In this document: piece by piece, positions 1 through 10,608 of the stretch
Position numbering within the stretch: the first letter of the stretch is position 1
Layout of the letters: each line of letters opens with the position of its first letter
NCBI RefSeq assembly: GCF_014207255.1
Contig: NZ_JACHCZ010000001.1
Span: forward strand, 1,293,378 to 1,357,377
From: Pseudomonas sp. JAI120
GTDB lineage: Bacteria > Pseudomonadota > Gammaproteobacteria > Pseudomonadales > Pseudomonadaceae
Length of the DNA: 64,000 nucleotides
Direction of reading: 5' to 3'
Program-made: the position numbers and the translations under genes
Notes under the pieces: generated by a model
What the model saw: only the letters and a program-made list of their open reading frames with translations
Told to the model about the DNA's origin: nothing
Database searches by the model: none

Positions 1-31
1 GCTATCGGGGGCAAGCCCCCTCCGACATTTT
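1..31. repeat. REP-like palindrome (GGGGGCAAGCCCCC core)
   Basis: A GGGGGC-AA-GCCCCC hairpin followed by TCCGACATTT, which matches one arm of the GTGGGAGGGGGCTTGCCC family seen elsewhere in the window. It lies just past the nahK stop codon and may act as its transcription end. It touches the window edge, so the full element cannot be judged. Confidence 0.6.
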
Positions 32-58
32 GATCTCCACTTGTGGGTATTTCGCCGT

Positions 59-1999
59 TCATTTGCCGAGCAGGTGGCTCATGGCGGTCTTGAGTTTCAT
101 TGGGCGTACCGGCTTGTGCATCAAGGTGTGCCCCAACTCACGAATCTGCAGCTTCAACTCGTTGCTGTAGTTGGCGGTGATCATCAGTGCCGGTATCGCG
201 CGGCCGCGGCGTCCATTGATGCGGGCGACGGCGTCGACGCCGTTCTGGTCGTCGTCGAGGTGGTAGTCGGCGATCAGCAAGTCGGCTTCGGCATGGTAGT
301 TGTCCACCTGCCGTGCCAGGTCTTGCTCCGACAACGCCGTGATCACCTGGCAGCCCCAGCCTTCCAGCAAGGTGCGCATGCCCGCGCAGATCGCCGCGTC
401 GTTATCCAGCACCCACACCCGTGCGCCTTGCAGGCGTTCGAGCATCGGCTCGCTCATGGCCAGCATTGGCAGCGACTTGGGCGCCGTGGCGCTCAACGGC
501 ACCTCCACCGAGAACATCGAGCCCTTGCCCGGCCAGGATTTGACGCTGATGCGATGACCCAGGATCCCGGCGATCTTTTCCACAATCGCCAGCCCCAGGC
601 CCAACCCACGGTCCTGGTCGGGCCGCTGCACATCGCCGCGCTTGAACTCCTGGAAAATCTCCTCCAACCGCTCCTCGGCGATGCCCATGCCGCTGTCCCA
701 TACCTGGATCAACAAACGCTGATGCTGACGGCGACAGCCCAGCACCACACGGCCCTTGTAGGTGTAGCGAATCGCGTTGCTCAACAGGTTGCGCAGAATC
801 CGCGCCAGCAACTGAATATCGCTGCGCACCAGCGCCGAACAGCCGACAAAATGCAATTCCAGGCCCTCGCTGCGGGCCAATTCGGTGTACTCGGCGGCCA
901 GGTTGTCGAGCAGTTCACTCAGGGCAAACGGCGCGATGTCGGCCTTGATCACCCCGGCATCCAGCTTGGAGATATCCACCAGGGTGCCCAGCAGGTTTTC
1001 CACGTCTTCCAGGGAGTTGCTCACGTTGCGCACCAACGTTTCGCTGGGCCGCTCCAGCAGCGCGCTGGTAAACAGGCGCGCCGCATTCAAAGGTTGCAGC
1101 AGGTCATGGCTGACGGCGGCGAGGAATTTGGTTTTCGACAGGTTGGCCTGCTCGGCCTCGAGCTTGGCTTCACGCAGGCGCGCCTCCACGCGGCGGCGCT
1201 CGTCGATCTCCTGCAATAACTGGTCGTTGAGCGCGGTCAGTTCCGAGGTGCGCTGGGCCACGCGTTGCTCCAGGTGCTGATAGGCCTGGTGCAGGGCTTC
1301 GGCGGTGCGGCGGCGTTCGGTGATGTCGCGGATCAGCACGAAGATCCCCACCACTTCACCGCTGGCCAGCATGTTCGGCACATAGGAACGCAGCATGTAG
1401 CGCTCCTGGTTATTGATGTTGGTCTCGGCGAATTCAAAGGTCACGCTCTCCCCCGCCAGGGCGCGGGCGACGTAGGCATCCAGGCGCTGGCAGTGCTGCT
1501 CGCTGTGGACTTCGCGCAGGCTCTGGCCGAGCATCATGCCGCGCGGCCAGCAATACCATTCTTCATAGACTTTGTTGGTGAACTCGTAGACCAGGTCGGC
1601 ATTCAGGTAGCCGATCAGGGCCGGGACGTTATCGGTGATCAGGCGAATCCAGCGTTCGCTTTCCTGGGCCTTTTGCGCGGCCGCCTGTTCGCCGCGCAGG
1701 GTTTCGGCGCGCAGCCGCGCGTTGATCAGCAAATGGTTGCTGGCCTTGAGTTCGGCCATCGCCTGGTTCAGCGCGTCGGTGCGTTCGCGCACTTGTTCGG
1801 CCAGCACCACCGAATGCTGAAAGGTGGTGTAAGGGTTATTGCCCTGGACCATGCCGGACTCGATGCGCTCGATCAGCGCCGCGTTGATCCGCGCCAGCTT
1901 GTGGTTGTCCTGTTGCAGCTGGGCAACCTGGGCGAGCAGTTCAGCGCCGACCTCGGGCAATGGCGACTCCAGTGAAGGTCTGGTTGATATGCATGCCAT
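59..1999 (-). CDS. nahK: NahK-type PAS hybrid sensor histidine kinase
   Basis: Cytoplasmic hybrid histidine kinase of 646 residues. Visible parts in order: an N-terminal coiled coil (about 20-110), a PAS domain (about 113-230), a second coiled coil, a HisKA dimerisation domain with the phosphoacceptor H298 in AAVSHDLLQP, a HATPase domain (N box near 403-410, G boxes WDSGMG and GLGLGL near 435-470), and a C-terminal receiver domain with phosphoacceptor D578 and conserved K629. No transmembrane segment is seen. The ATG start has a GGAGAA ribosome-binding site and lies 59 bases inside the end of nosP, so the two are translated together. In P. aeruginosa the NosP/NahK pair relays nitric oxide to the biofilm phosphotransfer network; the same role here is inferred from gene order and domain make-up. 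Confidence 0.88.
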   Translation of the reverse strand: MACISTRPSLESPLPEVGAELLAQVAQLQQDNHKLARINAALIERIESGMVQGNNPYTTFQHSVVLAEQVRERTDALNQAMAELKASNHLLINARLRAETLRGEQAAAQKAQESERWIRLITDNVPALIGYLNADLVYEFTNKVYEEWYCWPRGMMLGQSLREVHSEQHCQRLDAYVARALAGESVTFEFAETNINNQERYMLRSYVPNMLASGEVVGIFVLIRDITERRRTAEALHQAYQHLEQRVAQRTSELTALNDQLLQEIDERRRVEARLREAKLEAEQANLSKTKFLAAVSHDLLQPLNAARLFTSALLERPSETLVRNVSNSLEDVENLLGTLVDISKLDAGVIKADIAPFALSELLDNLAAEYTELARSEGLELHFVGCSALVRSDIQLLARILRNLLSNAIRYTYKGRVVLGCRRQHQRLLIQVWDSGMGIAEERLEEIFQEFKRGDVQRPDQDRGLGLGLAIVEKIAGILGHRISVKSWPGKGSMFSVEVPLSATAPKSLPMLAMSEPMLERLQGARVWVLDNDAAICAGMRTLLEGWGCQVITALSEQDLARQVDNYHAEADLLIADYHLDDDQNGVDAVARINGRRGRAIPALMITANYSNELKLQIRELGHTLMHKPVRPMKLKTAMSHLLGK

Positions 2000-3086
2000 T
2001 GAACTGTTCTCCGTAGGTGTTGAAGCCCATCACCCGCTGGTCACGCAGGAAACCGCCGATCTGTTCCAGATTGTCGCTGTCTTCCAACTCCAGGCGGCGC
2101 AGGAAGCAGTCGCAGCCGATGGTCAACAGCAGGTCGCCCAGGCGCGCTTGCAGGCCGTCGAACAGGGTTTGCAGGTTTGGCAGGATCGGCCCGGGTTTCA
2201 TCACGGTGAGGACGATGCCGTTTTCCACCGCGCAGTAGAAACTCAGGCTCAGGTCGTCGTGCACTTGCTGGATCGCCCGCACGTAGTACTGGTCGTGGAT
2301 GCGCACTGCCAACGGGTGCGCCGCGAAGACGCGGTGATCGAGGTCGGCCACGGCCACGCCGATATGCCGCGCGTACTCTTCGGCGGCGGGTTCGGCGTTG
2401 AGCTCGAAGACCCGGCGCGACGGACTGTCGGCGCCGGTCACCACCAGTTTTTCGCTGCGCGGCAGGATGTGGTGGGTGGTGAACACCTCGAAATCCAGCC
2501 AGGTATTGACCAGCACCACCACCGCCGCGCCGCTGTGGAAGGCGCCGTTGAAGTACACGTGGGTGTGGGTGAGGAAGTTGTCGTCACCGGCCGAACCGCC
2601 GAAATGCGGAATGTCGCCGAGCGCCGCGCTGAGGGCGGCGAGCACCACCTCTTCACGGCTGGACAGGCCATCGAGCAGGGTCAGAGCGAAGGTGTTGCCC
2701 TTGATCGGCGCCAGGGTATTGCTGCGGCAACCGCCGACCAGACGTTCAACCATCTGCTGGGCGTCGATCAGGCTGAAGTGTTCCACCTGGTCGATCAGCT
2801 CCGTGGCGATGGAAAAGTGCGCGTGGTTAAAGCCCATTGCCGTCACGCAATTGCGGCCGTAGCCCTGGGGCGTGATCTCGCCGGCGCTGGTGCAGCCCAC
2901 TACGCGCACGTTGCCGAAACATTCTTGCAGGGCGTGGCCCAGGGCCTGCAGGTCGTAGGAGGCCGAGCAGAAAAACAGCACGAAGCCCAGGTACGGATGC
3001 AACAGTTGCCGCGCCAACTCCTCGGCGGCCTGCCCGGCATCGGTGGCCTGGGACATGGCACTGACTACGCCTTCACTGTTATGCAT
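1941..3086 (-). CDS. nosP: NosP-type FIST-domain nitric-oxide sensor
   Basis: A 381-residue soluble protein with FIST_N and FIST_C sensory domains (N-terminal region CSASYDLQALGHAL and VVGCTSAGEITPQG; C-terminal region near residues 225-360). In P. aeruginosa the orthologue binds haem and nitric oxide and controls the kinase NahK. Here it is the first gene of a two-gene operon and overlaps nahK by 59 bases, which supports a paired sensor/kinase role. The start is well set: a strong GGGGGAGG ribosome-binding site stands six bases before the ATG. Haem binding cannot be read from sequence alone; the assignment rests on the FIST family plus the adjacent kinase. Confidence 0.87.
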   Translation of the reverse strand: MHNSEGVVSAMSQATDAGQAAEELARQLLHPYLGFVLFFCSASYDLQALGHALQECFGNVRVVGCTSAGEITPQGYGRNCVTAMGFNHAHFSIATELIDQVEHFSLIDAQQMVERLVGGCRSNTLAPIKGNTFALTLLDGLSSREEVVLAALSAALGDIPHFGGSAGDDNFLTHTHVYFNGAFHSGAAVVVLVNTWLDFEVFTTHHILPRSEKLVVTGADSPSRRVFELNAEPAAEEYARHIGVAVADLDHRVFAAHPLAVRIHDQYYVRAIQQVHDDLSLSFYCAVENGIVLTVMKPGPILPNLQTLFDGLQARLGDLLLTIGCDCFLRRLELEDSDNLEQIGGFLRDQRVMGFNTYGEQFNGMHINQTFTGVAIARGRR

Positions 3087-3202
3087 CGTTACCTCCCCCT
3101 CTGAGGCATGAGTGTACGAAGGGCGGAGGGTGGGACCTATGCTACTTGGGTACTGGGTGGGGGGATGCGATGGGATGAATCGCTCAAAAACAAGGGAGAT
3201 TC

Positions 3203-3220
3203 AAATGTGGGAGGGCATTT
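3203..3220. repeat. Degenerate half REP element
   Basis: AAATGTGGGAGGGCATTT matches one arm of the GTGGGAGG REP family but lacks the matching arm. It stands between the TauE/SafE gene stop and the nosP promoter region. Probably a decayed copy. Confidence 0.4.
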
Positions 3221-3225
3221 CAGGT

Positions 3226-4032
3226 TCAAAGCACGGCGTTGACCAGCATGCCAATCGCCACCAGCACACACAGGCTGGCAAACCCCACCTGCAAGGTGCG
3301 TGCGGCAATCACCGAGCACAGGCGTCGGCCGATCAGCATGCCGACGATACTCGCCGCGATGAACACCCAGCCCACGGGTTCGATGCGCACCCCGGCATGG
3401 AACGCGCCGGCCACGCCGATCAGCGAAATCAGGCTGATCACCATCAGCGACGTGGCGACGATGCCACGCATCTGCACGTCGGTGAGTTGCTTGAACGCCG
3501 GCACGATCAAAAAGCCGCCGCCCACCCCGAGCAAACCCGAGACCGCCCCCGTCACCGCGCCCAGTGCGGCCAGGGTGGCGCTGCATTTGGCGGTCCAGGC
3601 CAGGCGCCCGGTCTGTTGATTGAGCATGCAGTTCTTCTGGCCCCAGGACGCCGCGCCATGGTCACTCGGCCCGGCCTCGAGCTTTTCGCGCTGCAACATG
3701 CGCCAGGCCACCAGCACCATCAACACACTGAACAGCCCCATCAGCACCGGCTCCGGCAACTGGTGGGCGAGAAACACCCCCAGCGGCGAAAACAGCGCGC
3801 CGAGCAAAGCGATCAACAGCGCGGCGCGGTAACGCACCAGGCCGTGGCGTAACCCGTCAATCGCCCCGACGGCCGCTGCCGCGCCCACCGCCAGCAACGA
3901 CACCGGCGCGGCCTGGGTCATCGTCAAGCCCAACCCCAGCACCAACGCCGGCACCCCGAGGATGCCGCCGCCCGCGCCGGTCAGGCCCATGACCAGGCCC
4001 ATCAACATCCCCAACACACTGGCCAGCAGCAT
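3226..4032 (-). CDS. TauE/SafE family sulfite/sulfonate exporter
   Basis: A 268-residue polytopic inner-membrane protein of the TauE/SafE family. It shows the two-fold repeat of the family: GLTGAGGGILGVPALVLG near residue 17 and GLLGVGGGFLIVPAF near residue 166, each starting a bundle of about four hydrophobic helices. Its start codon comes directly after the stop of the sulfide:quinone oxidoreductase gene (stop and start abut), so the two are co-transcribed. Family members export sulfite, sulfonates or related anions. With a sulfide oxidase and a persulfide dioxygenase-like enzyme next door, removal of sulfite made from sulfide is the likely job; the substrate is an inference from context. 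Confidence 0.85.
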   Translation of the reverse strand: MLLASVLGMLMGLVMGLTGAGGGILGVPALVLGLGLTMTQAAPVSLLAVGAAAAVGAIDGLRHGLVRYRAALLIALLGALFSPLGVFLAHQLPEPVLMGLFSVLMVLVAWRMLQREKLEAGPSDHGAASWGQKNCMLNQQTGRLAWTAKCSATLAALGAVTGAVSGLLGVGGGFLIVPAFKQLTDVQMRGIVATSLMVISLISLIGVAGAFHAGVRIEPVGWVFIAASIVGMLIGRRLCSVIAARTLQVGFASLCVLVAIGMLVNAVL

Positions 4033-5277
4033 TTAATCCACCTTGCTCAGACGGGTCAGCCACTCGCGGCCCTTGAGCATGCCGTTCCAGTAGAACCACG
4101 GCAGCCAGGTCGCCTTGAGAAACCACATCGAACGGCGCGCCCGGGTCGGGTCGAGGGGAAAGGTCGGCAGCAACTTGCCGCCGTAGCCGAACTCGGCCAA
4201 TACCACCTTGCCCTTCTCCACCGTCAGCGGGCACGAGCCATAGCCGTCGTACTTGAGCGGCAGCGGCGCCTGTCTGCGCAGGGCCAGCAGGTTTTCGGCG
4301 ACCACCACGATTTGCTTGCGCACGGCGGCGGCGGTCTTGGCGTTGCTGGTGCCGCACACATCGCCCAGGCCGAATATCTGCGGATAGCGCAGGTGCTGCA
4401 GGCTGTGGGGGTTCACCTCGCACCAGCCGGCAGCGTCGGCCAGCGGGCTTTGGCGGATAAACTCCGGGGCAACTTGCGGCGGCACCACGTGCAGCAGGTC
4501 GAAGGATTTTTCCTCGAGCGTGACGTTGCCCTCGGCATCCTTCACCTCGAACCAGGCCTTGCGCGCCGGGCCGTCGACCTTGACCAGGTTGGCGTTGAAC
4601 GCCAGGCGCGCGTTGTATTTCTCCACGTATTTCATCAACGGCGGCACAAAGGTCGCCACGCCGAACAGCGCCGCGCCGGCCAGGTTGAACTCGACGTCGA
4701 TGTGTTTAAGGTCGCCCTGCCTGAGCCAGTGATCGCAGGACAGGTACATGGCCTTTTGCGGCGCACCCGCGCATTTGATCGGCATGGCCGGCTGGGTAAA
4801 GATCGCCTTGCCGCCCTTGAGTTGCTGCACCAGTTGCCAGGTGTAGGCGGCGCTTTCGTAGCTGTAATTGGAGGTGACGCCGTGCTGGCCAAGGGTCTCT
4901 TCCAGGCCTTCGACCTTCTCCCAGGCAAGGCGCTGGCCCGGGCAGACGATCAGGTTGTTCCAGCTGACGCGCTGGCCGCTGTCGAGCACCAGGGTGCGCT
5001 CTTCCGGCAACAGTTCGGTGACGGCGGCCTGCACCCAGGTGACGCCATTGGGCAGCACATCGGCCAGGGGGCGTCGGGTCTTTTTCAGGTCGTAGGCACC
5101 GCCGCCGACCAGGGTCCAGGCCGGCTGGTAGCAGTGATGGTCGCTGGGTTCGATGAGGGTGATGTTCAGGTCGGGGTCGCGCTTGAGCAGGCTGGCCAGC
5201 AGGCCGATGCCTGCCGAACCGCCGCCGATGACGACGATATCGCCACTGATGGTTGGCCCCCAGTGTTGGTCGGTCAT
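4033..5277 (-). CDS. sqr: Sulfide:quinone oxidoreductase, human SQOR-like
   Basis: A 414-residue FAD flavoprotein. The N-terminal dinucleotide fold carries [11 protein letters not shown] (residues 15-25). Both redox cysteines of the eukaryote-like SQOR class can be placed: C169 in [10 protein letters not shown] and C349 in YGSCPLTV. The [15 protein letters not shown] segment near 305-320 is the family's second FAD site. These enzymes oxidise sulfide to a persulfide and pass electrons to the quinone pool at the inner membrane. The gene leads an operon with the TauE/SafE exporter and is divergent from the persulfide dioxygenase-like gene across a 169-base promoter region, giving a sulfide-detoxification module. 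No regulator of the BigR/SqrR or FisR type is adjacent. Confidence 0.88.
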   Translation of the reverse strand: MTDQHWGPTISGDIVVIGGGSAGIGLLASLLKRDPDLNITLIEPSDHHCYQPAWTLVGGGAYDLKKTRRPLADVLPNGVTWVQAAVTELLPEERTLVLDSGQRVSWNNLIVCPGQRLAWEKVEGLEETLGQHGVTSNYSYESAAYTWQLVQQLKGGKAIFTQPAMPIKCAGAPQKAMYLSCDHWLRQGDLKHIDVEFNLAGAALFGVATFVPPLMKYVEKYNARLAFNANLVKVDGPARKAWFEVKDAEGNVTLEEKSFDLLHVVPPQVAPEFIRQSPLADAAGWCEVNPHSLQHLRYPQIFGLGDVCGTSNAKTAAAVRKQIVVVAENLLALRRQAPLPLKYDGYGSCPLTVEKGKVVLAEFGYGGKLLPTFPLDPTRARRSMWFLKATWLPWFYWNGMLKGREWLTRLSKVD

Positions 5278-5446
5278 GGTCTATTGCCTTTTATCGTCAA
5301 TGCACACAAGGGTCGCTGCCGTATGGCGTCACGCCCAGCGATGGGTCGATGCTTTGCCTCGAATCGTTTTTTTGCCTTAAGCTCGCAAGCCTATGTGGAA
5401 AACATCTCGAATGTAACCCGCAATTCGCTACCAAGGACCGCCGCCA

Positions 5447-6310
5447 ATGCCAGCGTTGATTCAAGCCTTTCTGGACGAGGCATCGTCGACCTACACCTAT
5501 GTCCTGCATGAGGGCGATGATGGCCCCTGCGCCATTGTCGACTCGGTGCTCAACTACGATCCGGCATCAGGGCGCACCGACACCCGTCAGGCGGACAAAG
5601 TGATTGCCTATGTGCGCGAACATCGTCTGCAAGTGCAATGGCTGCTGGAGACCCACGCCCATGCCGACCACCTGTCGGCAGCGCCGTACCTGCGCCGCAC
5701 CCTGGGCGGCAAGATCGCCATCGGCCAAAGCATCAGCAAGGTGCAGGACGTATTCAAGAATCTTTTCAACCTGGAGCCGGAATTTCGCGTCGATGGCTCG
5801 CAGTTCGACCACCTGTTTGCGCCGGATGAAATCTTCCACATCGGCACCATCAAGGCCCAGGCCCTGCACGTGCCGGGGCATACCCCGGCGGACATGGCCT
5901 ACTTGATCGACGACCGCCTCATCCTGGTCGGCGACACCCTGTTCATGCCCGATGTCGGCACCGCTCGCTGCGACTTCCCCGGCGGCGATGCGCGGCAGTT
6001 GTATGCGTCGATGCGCAAGCTCTTGGCCTTTGCCCCCGATACCCAACTGTACGTGTGCCACGACTACCCGCCCGAAGGTCGTGAGGCCAAATGCCTGACT
6101 ACGGTGGCCGAACAGCGGGAGGGAAATATCCATGTGCATGACGGGGTGGATGAAGCGACGTTCGTGGCGATGCGCACCCAACGCGATGCCGGGCTGGGGA
6201 TGCCCACGCTGTTGTTGCCGGCGATCCAGGTGAATGTGCGAGCGGGGAATATGCCGCCGGCGGAAGAGAATGGGGTTACTTACTTGAAGATACCCCTCAA
6301 CCAACTCTGA
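5447..6310 (+). CDS. Metallo-beta-lactamase-fold persulfide dioxygenase-like protein
   Basis: A 287-residue MBL-fold hydrolase of the ETHE1/Blh type. The metal motif THAHADH covers H70, H72, D74 and H75, with further ligands H145 (VPGHTPAD), D163 (VGDTLF) and H205 (CHDY). The segment GTARCDFPGGDARQLY is characteristic of persulfide dioxygenases, which oxidise glutathione persulfide to sulfite with one iron. It is transcribed away from the sulfide:quinone oxidoreductase, and the three genes together make a sulfide-to-sulfite route with an exporter. A glyoxalase II-like thiolesterase is the main alternative, but the context argues against it. Confidence 0.85.
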   Translation: MPALIQAFLDEASSTYTYVLHEGDDGPCAIVDSVLNYDPASGRTDTRQADKVIAYVREHRLQVQWLLETHAHADHLSAAPYLRRTLGGKIAIGQSISKVQDVFKNLFNLEPEFRVDGSQFDHLFAPDEIFHIGTIKAQALHVPGHTPADMAYLIDDRLILVGDTLFMPDVGTARCDFPGGDARQLYASMRKLLAFAPDTQLYVCHDYPPEGREAKCLTTVAEQREGNIHVHDGVDEATFVAMRTQRDAGLGMPTLLLPAIQVNVRAGNMPPAEENGVTYLKIPLNQL

Positions 6311-6320
6311 GATGCGGGAA

Positions 6321-6355
6321 CAATGTGGGAGGGGACCTGCCCCCTCCCACATTGG
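6321..6355. repeat. REP palindrome downstream of the MBL gene
   Basis: AATGTGGGAGGGG-ACCTG-CCCCTCCCACATT is an almost perfect inverted repeat of the GTGGGAGG REP family. It lies 11 bases after the stop of the MBL gene and before the convergent bkdR stop, where it could end transcription of both. Confidence 0.75.
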
Positions 6356-6367
6356 TAATCTGTTGCA

Positions 6368-6856
6368 TCAGCTACCGAGGCTGATGCCATTGGCAGGCAA
6401 CGGCAACGCTGTTTTGTAGCGCACTTGCTTGAGGGCAAAGCTGGAACGAATATTCGCCACCCCCGGCACCTTGGTCAAAAAGTCCATCATGAACCGCTCC
6501 AGCGACTGGATCGTCGGCACCAACACCCGGATCAAATAGTCCGGATCGCCAGCCATCAAATAGCACTCCATCACCTCGGGCCGGTCGGAAATCGCGCCTT
6601 CGAACTGCTGCAACGCCAACTCGTTCTGTTTTTCCAGGCTCACATGGATAAACACGTTGACGTGCAGCCCCAGCAAATCGGCGTCGAGCAGGGTGACCTG
6701 CTCGCGAATCAGGCCCAGTTCTTCCATCGCCTTGACCCGGTTGAAACAGGGTGTAGGCGACAGGTTGACCGAGCGGGCCAGGTCGGCGTTGGTGATCCGC
6801 GCATTCTCCTGAAGGGCGTTGAGAATGCCGATATCGGTACGGTCCAGTTTGCGCAT
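6368..6856 (-). CDS. bkdR: Lrp/AsnC-family activator BkdR of the bkd operon
   Basis: A 162-residue feast/famine regulator. An N-terminal winged helix-turn-helix (about residues 5-60, [20 protein letters not shown]) is followed by an AsnC ligand-binding/oligomerisation domain (about 70-145, [20 protein letters not shown]). It is divergent from bkdA1 across 195 bases. In P. putida BkdR activates the bkd operon in response to branched-chain amino acids and binds this kind of divergent region; the same arrangement supports the name. The start has a plausible site in the A-rich region before the ATG. Confidence 0.92.
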   Translation of the reverse strand: MRKLDRTDIGILNALQENARITNADLARSVNLSPTPCFNRVKAMEELGLIREQVTLLDADLLGLHVNVFIHVSLEKQNELALQQFEGAISDRPEVMECYLMAGDPDYLIRVLVPTIQSLERFMMDFLTKVPGVANIRSSFALKQVRYKTALPLPANGISLGS

Positions 6857-7045
6857 GAGACAAAATCACCTGTTTATTATGTTTATGCAGGTTTTTTATC
6901 CGCAATTGATCGCGGGCGCAACGAAACAGAGATAAATATTCTTCTACGCCACGCCTATGATTGTTGTAGGACAAGATTTCTCTTACCCGGAGACTGACTG
7001 TCAGCTAGCGCGCCCACTACAAGAAATTCACAAGATCGAGCGTAG

Positions 7046-8287
<1,242 letters not shown>

Positions 8288-8288
8288 C

Positions 8289-9347
8289 ATGAACGATCAC
8301 AACAACAGCATCGAATTGGAAACCGCCATGACCACCACCACCATGACCATGATCCAGGCCCTGCGCTCGGCCATGGATGTGATGCTTGAACGTGATGACA
8401 ACGTGGTGGTGTTCGGCCAGGACGTCGGTTACTTCGGCGGTGTGTTCCGTTGCACCGAAGGCTTGCAGACCAAGTACGGCAGCTCGCGGGTGTTCGACGC
8501 ACCGATCTCCGAGAGCGGCATTATCGGCGTGGCCGTGGGCATGGGTGCCTATGGCCTGCGCCCGGTCGCCGAGATCCAGTTCGCCGACTACGTCTACCCC
8601 GCCACCGACCAGATCATCTCCGAAGCGGCGCGCCTGCGTTATCGCTCGGCCGGCCAGTTCACTGCACCGCTGACCATGCGCATGCCCTGCGGCGGCGGCA
8701 TCTACGGCGGCCAGACCCACAGCCAGAGCATCGAAGCGGTGTTCACCCAGGTCTGCGGCTTGCGCACGGTGATGCCGTCCAATCCCTATGACGCCAAGGG
8801 CCTGCTGATCGCCTCGATCGAAAACGATGACCCGGTGATCTTCCTCGAGCCCAAACGCCTGTACAACGGCCCGTTCGACGGCCACCACGACCGCCCGGTA
8901 ACGCCGTGGTCGAAACACCCGCAGGCGCAAGTGCCGGACGGTTACTACACCGTGCCGCTGGACGTGGCCGCCATCGTGCGTCCGGGCTCGGCCGTCACTG
9001 TGCTGACCTACGGCACCACCGTGTATGTGTCGCAGGTCGCCGCCGAAGAAACCGGCATCGACGCCGAAGTCATCGACCTGCGCAGCCTGTGGCCGCTGGA
9101 CCTGGAAACCATCGTCAAATCCGTGAAGAAGACCGGCCGTTGCGTGGTGGTGCACGAAGCCACCCGCACCTGCGGCTTTGGTGCCGAATTGGTGGCGCTG
9201 GTGCAGGAGCATTGCTTCCACCACCTGGAAGCGCCGATCGAACGCGTCACCGGTTGGGACACCCCCTACCCGCACGCGCAGGAGTGGGCGTATTTCCCAG
9301 GCCCGTCCCGAGTGGGCGCGGCGTTGAAACGGGTCATGGAGGTCTGA
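8289..9347 (+). CDS. bkdA2: Branched-chain 2-oxoacid dehydrogenase E1 beta
   Basis: A 352-residue transketolase-like E1 beta subunit with the expected FGQDVGYFGGVFRCTEGL N-terminal segment, the EIQFADYVYPA core strand and the C-terminal transketolase domain (about 215-340). It pairs with BkdA1 to form the alpha2beta2 E1 active site. It begins one base after the bkdA1 stop and ends directly against the bkdB ATG, so translation is coupled. An internal ATG at 8328 would give the shorter form often listed for P. putida; the upstream ATG is used here because it is closest to the bkdA1 stop. Confidence 0.95.
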   Translation: MNDHNNSIELETAMTTTTMTMIQALRSAMDVMLERDDNVVVFGQDVGYFGGVFRCTEGLQTKYGSSRVFDAPISESGIIGVAVGMGAYGLRPVAEIQFADYVYPATDQIISEAARLRYRSAGQFTAPLTMRMPCGGGIYGGQTHSQSIEAVFTQVCGLRTVMPSNPYDAKGLLIASIENDDPVIFLEPKRLYNGPFDGHHDRPVTPWSKHPQAQVPDGYYTVPLDVAAIVRPGSAVTVLTYGTTVYVSQVAAEETGIDAEVIDLRSLWPLDLETIVKSVKKTGRCVVVHEATRTCGFGAELVALVQEHCFHHLEAPIERVTGWDTPYPHAQEWAYFPGPSRVGAALKRVMEV

Positions 9348-10604
9348 ATGGGCACGCACGTTATCAAGATGCCGGACATTGGCGAAGGCATCGCGGAAGT
9401 TGAACTGTCGCAGTGGCATGTGAAGGTCGGCGACCTGGTCGTTGAAGACCAGGTGTTGGCGGATGTGATGACCGACAAGGCGATGGTGGACATTCCCTCG
9501 CCGGTCCATGGCAAGGTGATTTCCCTCGGCGGCGAGCCGGGTGAAGTCATGGCAGTGGGCAGTATTCTGATCAGCATTGAAGTGGAAGGTGCGGGCAACG
9601 CCAAGGAGGCGCCCGTGGTGGCGGAGCCGGTGAAAGCGGCTGCCGTTGTCGAGGCCAAGCCGGCACCGGTGGTTGAAAGCCAGCCCGCGCCGGTCGTGAC
9701 CGCACAGGCCCCTGTGGCCCGCGATGTCGACGAACGCCCCCTGGCCTCCCCCGCCGTGCGCAAGCACGCGCTGGATGCCGGGATTCAACTGCGTCTGGTA
9801 CAGGGCTCCGGCCCCGCCGGGCGGATCCTGCACGAAGACCTTGACGCCTACCTGCAACAAGGGCCGTCAAAAGCTTCGACGACAGCCAACCCTTACGCCG
9901 AACGCAACGACGAAGAACAGATCCCGGTCATCGGCATGCGCCGCAAGATCGCCCAGCGTATGCAGGAAGCCACCCGGCGTGCCGCGCATTTCAGCTATGT
10001 GGAAGAGATCGACGTCACCGCCCTCGACGAGCTGCGCGTGCACCTCAATGAGAAGCACGGCGCCACGCGCGGCAAGCTGACGTTGCTGCCGTTTATCGTG
10101 CGCGCCATGGTCGTGGCGTTGCGGGATTTCCCGCAGATCAACGCACGTTACGACGACGAAGCCCAGGTCATCACCCGCCTCGGCGCGGTGCATGTGGGCG
10201 TCGCCACTCAGAGCGACGTGGGCCTGATGGTGCCGGTGGTGCGTCACGCCGAGGCACGCAGCCTGTGGGGCAACGCCGAGGAAATCGCGCGCTTGGCCAG
10301 CGCCGCGCGCAATGGCAAGGCCAGTCGCGATGAACTGTCGGGATCGACCATTACCCTGACCAGCCTGGGCGCCCTGGGCGGTATCGTCAGCACCCCGGTG
10401 CTGAACCTGCCGGAGGTGGCCATCGTTGGCGTCAACCGTATCGTTGAGCGGCCGATGGTGATCAAGGGCCAGATCGTGATTCGCAAAATGATGAACCTCT
10501 CCAGCTCCTTCGATCACCGCGTGGTCGATGGCATGGACGCGGCGCAATTCATCCAGGCCATTCGCGGCCTGCTCGAACAACCCGCCAGCCTGTTCCTGGA
10601 GTAA
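9348..10604 (+). CDS. bkdB: Branched-chain 2-oxoacid dehydrogenase E2 (dihydrolipoyl transacylase)
   Basis: A 418-residue E2 core protein. One lipoyl domain (about 1-78) carries the lipoylation lysine K44 in [10 protein letters not shown]. An Ala/Pro/Val-rich linker (about 85-130) leads to the E1/E3-binding domain ([15 protein letters not shown], about 134-172). The catalytic acyltransferase domain (about 190-415) has the active-site [15 protein letters not shown] near residue 388. It moves the branched acyl group from the lipoyl arm to coenzyme A. Third gene of the operon, abutting bkdA2 and four bases ahead of lpdV. Confidence 0.96.
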   Translation: MGTHVIKMPDIGEGIAEVELSQWHVKVGDLVVEDQVLADVMTDKAMVDIPSPVHGKVISLGGEPGEVMAVGSILISIEVEGAGNAKEAPVVAEPVKAAAVVEAKPAPVVESQPAPVVTAQAPVARDVDERPLASPAVRKHALDAGIQLRLVQGSGPAGRILHEDLDAYLQQGPSKASTTANPYAERNDEEQIPVIGMRRKIAQRMQEATRRAAHFSYVEEIDVTALDELRVHLNEKHGATRGKLTLLPFIVRAMVVALRDFPQINARYDDEAQVITRLGAVHVGVATQSDVGLMVPVVRHAEARSLWGNAEEIARLASAARNGKASRDELSGSTITLTSLGALGGIVSTPVLNLPEVAIVGVNRIVERPMVIKGQIVIRKMMNLSSSFDHRVVDGMDAAQFIQAIRGLLEQPASLFLE

Positions 10605-10608
10605 GGGC

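Noticed and set aside
1839-3104. A 421-codon plus-strand frame opposite nosP
   Set aside because: Antisense to a gene with a strong ribosome-binding site and clear FIST domains; no recognisable domain of its own.
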